This document shows positions 22,770 to 23,312 of a DNA stretch of 23,312 nt, piece by piece; position 1 is the stretch's first letter, and the number at the start of each line of letters is the position of its first letter. The DNA is from an uncultured Muribaculum sp. (GTDB taxonomy: Bacteria > Bacteroidota > Bacteroidia > Bacteroidales > Muribaculaceae), in NCBI GenBank assembly GCA_947573015.1, contig CANPDS010000005.1, positions 1-23,312 of the forward strand, written 5' to 3'. The translations under genes and the position numbers were made by a program. The notes below the pieces were generated by a model. The model saw nothing but the letters and a program-made list of their open reading frames with translations. It was not told the origin of the DNA and searched no databases.

Positions 22770-23189
22770 TTACTTATTGGGATCCTCGCAAAGCTCGATG
22801 AGAGTACCGCAAGTTGATTTCGGATGGAGGAATGCGATGTTGAGGCCCTCGGCGCCTTTGCGGGGAGCTTTGTCGATGAGGCGGCAGCCTTTTTCCTCGA
22901 CTTCGGCCAGTGCGTTTGCCACACCGTCTTCGATGGCGAAAGCAATGTGCTGGATGCCACCACGTCCACCGTTGTTTGCAATGAATTTGGAGATAGCGCT
23001 GTCTTCGGCAGTGCCTTCGAGAAGCTCTATTTTAGTCTGTCCGACTTTGAAGAATGCGGTACGCACTTTCTGGTCAGCGACTTCTTCGATGGCAAAACAC
23101 TTAAGGCCGAGCATTTTTTCGTAGAATGGGATAGCTTCGTCCAATGAGGGAACGGCTATGCCTACATGTTCAATGTGGGAGATTTCCAT
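22770..23189 (-). CDS. mce: Methylmalonyl-CoA epimerase
   Basis: A 139-residue VOC-fold enzyme that interconverts the 2R and 2S forms of methylmalonyl-CoA, linking the mutase product to the decarboxylase. The two beta-alpha-beta-beta-beta modules begin ISHIEHVGIAVPSLDEAIPFY and GGIQHIAFAIEDGV. Probable metal and acid ligands are H8, E55, H81 and E132 (LIELCED). Length is typical (about 135-150). It is the first gene of the propionate operon; the mutase genes are not in the window. The ATG at 23189 has an A/T-rich leader. Confidence 0.95.
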   Translation of the reverse strand: MEISHIEHVGIAVPSLDEAIPFYEKMLGLKCFAIEEVADQKVRTAFFKVGQTKIELLEGTAEDSAISKFIANNGGRGGIQHIAFAIEDGVANALAEVEEKGCRLIDKAPRKGAEGLNIAFLHPKSTCGTLIELCEDPNK

Positions 23190-23270
23190 TTTTTTAGGTA
23201 TGTATGATTATGTGATTTTGTTTGATTTATTCCGATTCCGGATACATTACCCATTATCGGCAATTTCCGG

Positions 23271-23278
23271 CAAATTTA
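23271..23278 (-). promoter_or_regulatory. Candidate -7 box of the mce-mmdA operon
   Basis: TAAATTTG on the - strand matches TAnnTTTG exactly, 82 bases before the mce ATG. I see no convincing TTTG -33 element in the 34 bases left before the window edge, so this is tentative. Confidence 0.4.
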
Positions 23279-23312
23279 GCAAAATTTGTGTAAAAGGCTG
23301 AGTATGCCGGGC

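Overview
The window is an ordinary chromosomal segment of a Bacteroidales bacterium, most likely a Muribaculaceae-like gut commensal. Three things point there. The gene set includes a Na+-pumping methylmalonyl-CoA decarboxylase operon whose gamma subunit carries a lamin-tail domain, a DUF3256-like secreted protein, a GH109-type lipoprotein, and the rpsU-xerC-hpf cluster. Start codons mostly follow A/T-rich leaders without a Shine-Dalgarno (SD) sequence. Several genes are preceded by the Bacteroidetes promoter pattern TTTG / 19-20 bp / TAnnTTTG. I found no insertion sequence, prophage, CRISPR array, tRNA or rRNA.

Layout, left half. A 5'-truncated der GTPase gene (1-1290) and a DEAD-box RNA helicase with a DbpA-like RNA-binding tail (1471-3246) lie on the + strand, closed by a strong terminator (3311-3359). 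A promoter box abuts that terminator and starts a five-gene + strand run to about 7726: a DUF3256-like exported protein, xseA, xseB, a TrpB2-type tryptophan synthase beta chain, and ruvA. A bidirectional terminator (7747-7783) separates ruvA from the convergent - strand cluster rpsU -> xerC -> hpf. Further right on the - strand are a GH109-like lipoprotein oxidoreductase and a translationally coupled pair (small membrane protein, NhaC-type antiporter).

Layout, right half. aspS, a Nif3-like gene and a C4 zinc-ribbon coiled-coil gene form a - strand operon with a recognisable promoter. A monocistronic exported protein with a C-terminal sorting-type domain (16892-17740) has its own promoter and a folded 5' leader, and ends at a perfect 19-bp bidirectional terminator facing a small conserved hypothetical gene. 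From 23189 down to 18503 runs the - strand operon mce, mmdA, gamma subunit (oadG/mmdD type), biotin carrier, oadB/mmdB. It isomerises methylmalonyl-CoA and decarboxylates it to propionyl-CoA while exporting Na+, the last section of the succinate route to propionate.

Points most worth a second look: hpf has a 10-nt SD sequence, complementary to the expected 16S tail, in a window otherwise without SD sequences, and it sits in the same gene cluster as bS21, the protein that masks the anti-SD in Bacteroidia. The mmdA start position expected from its family is CTG, not ATG. The gamma subunit gene is frameshifted inside its lamin-tail domain. xseA appears to start at TTG 4063. The 16892 gene has a two-hairpin leader.
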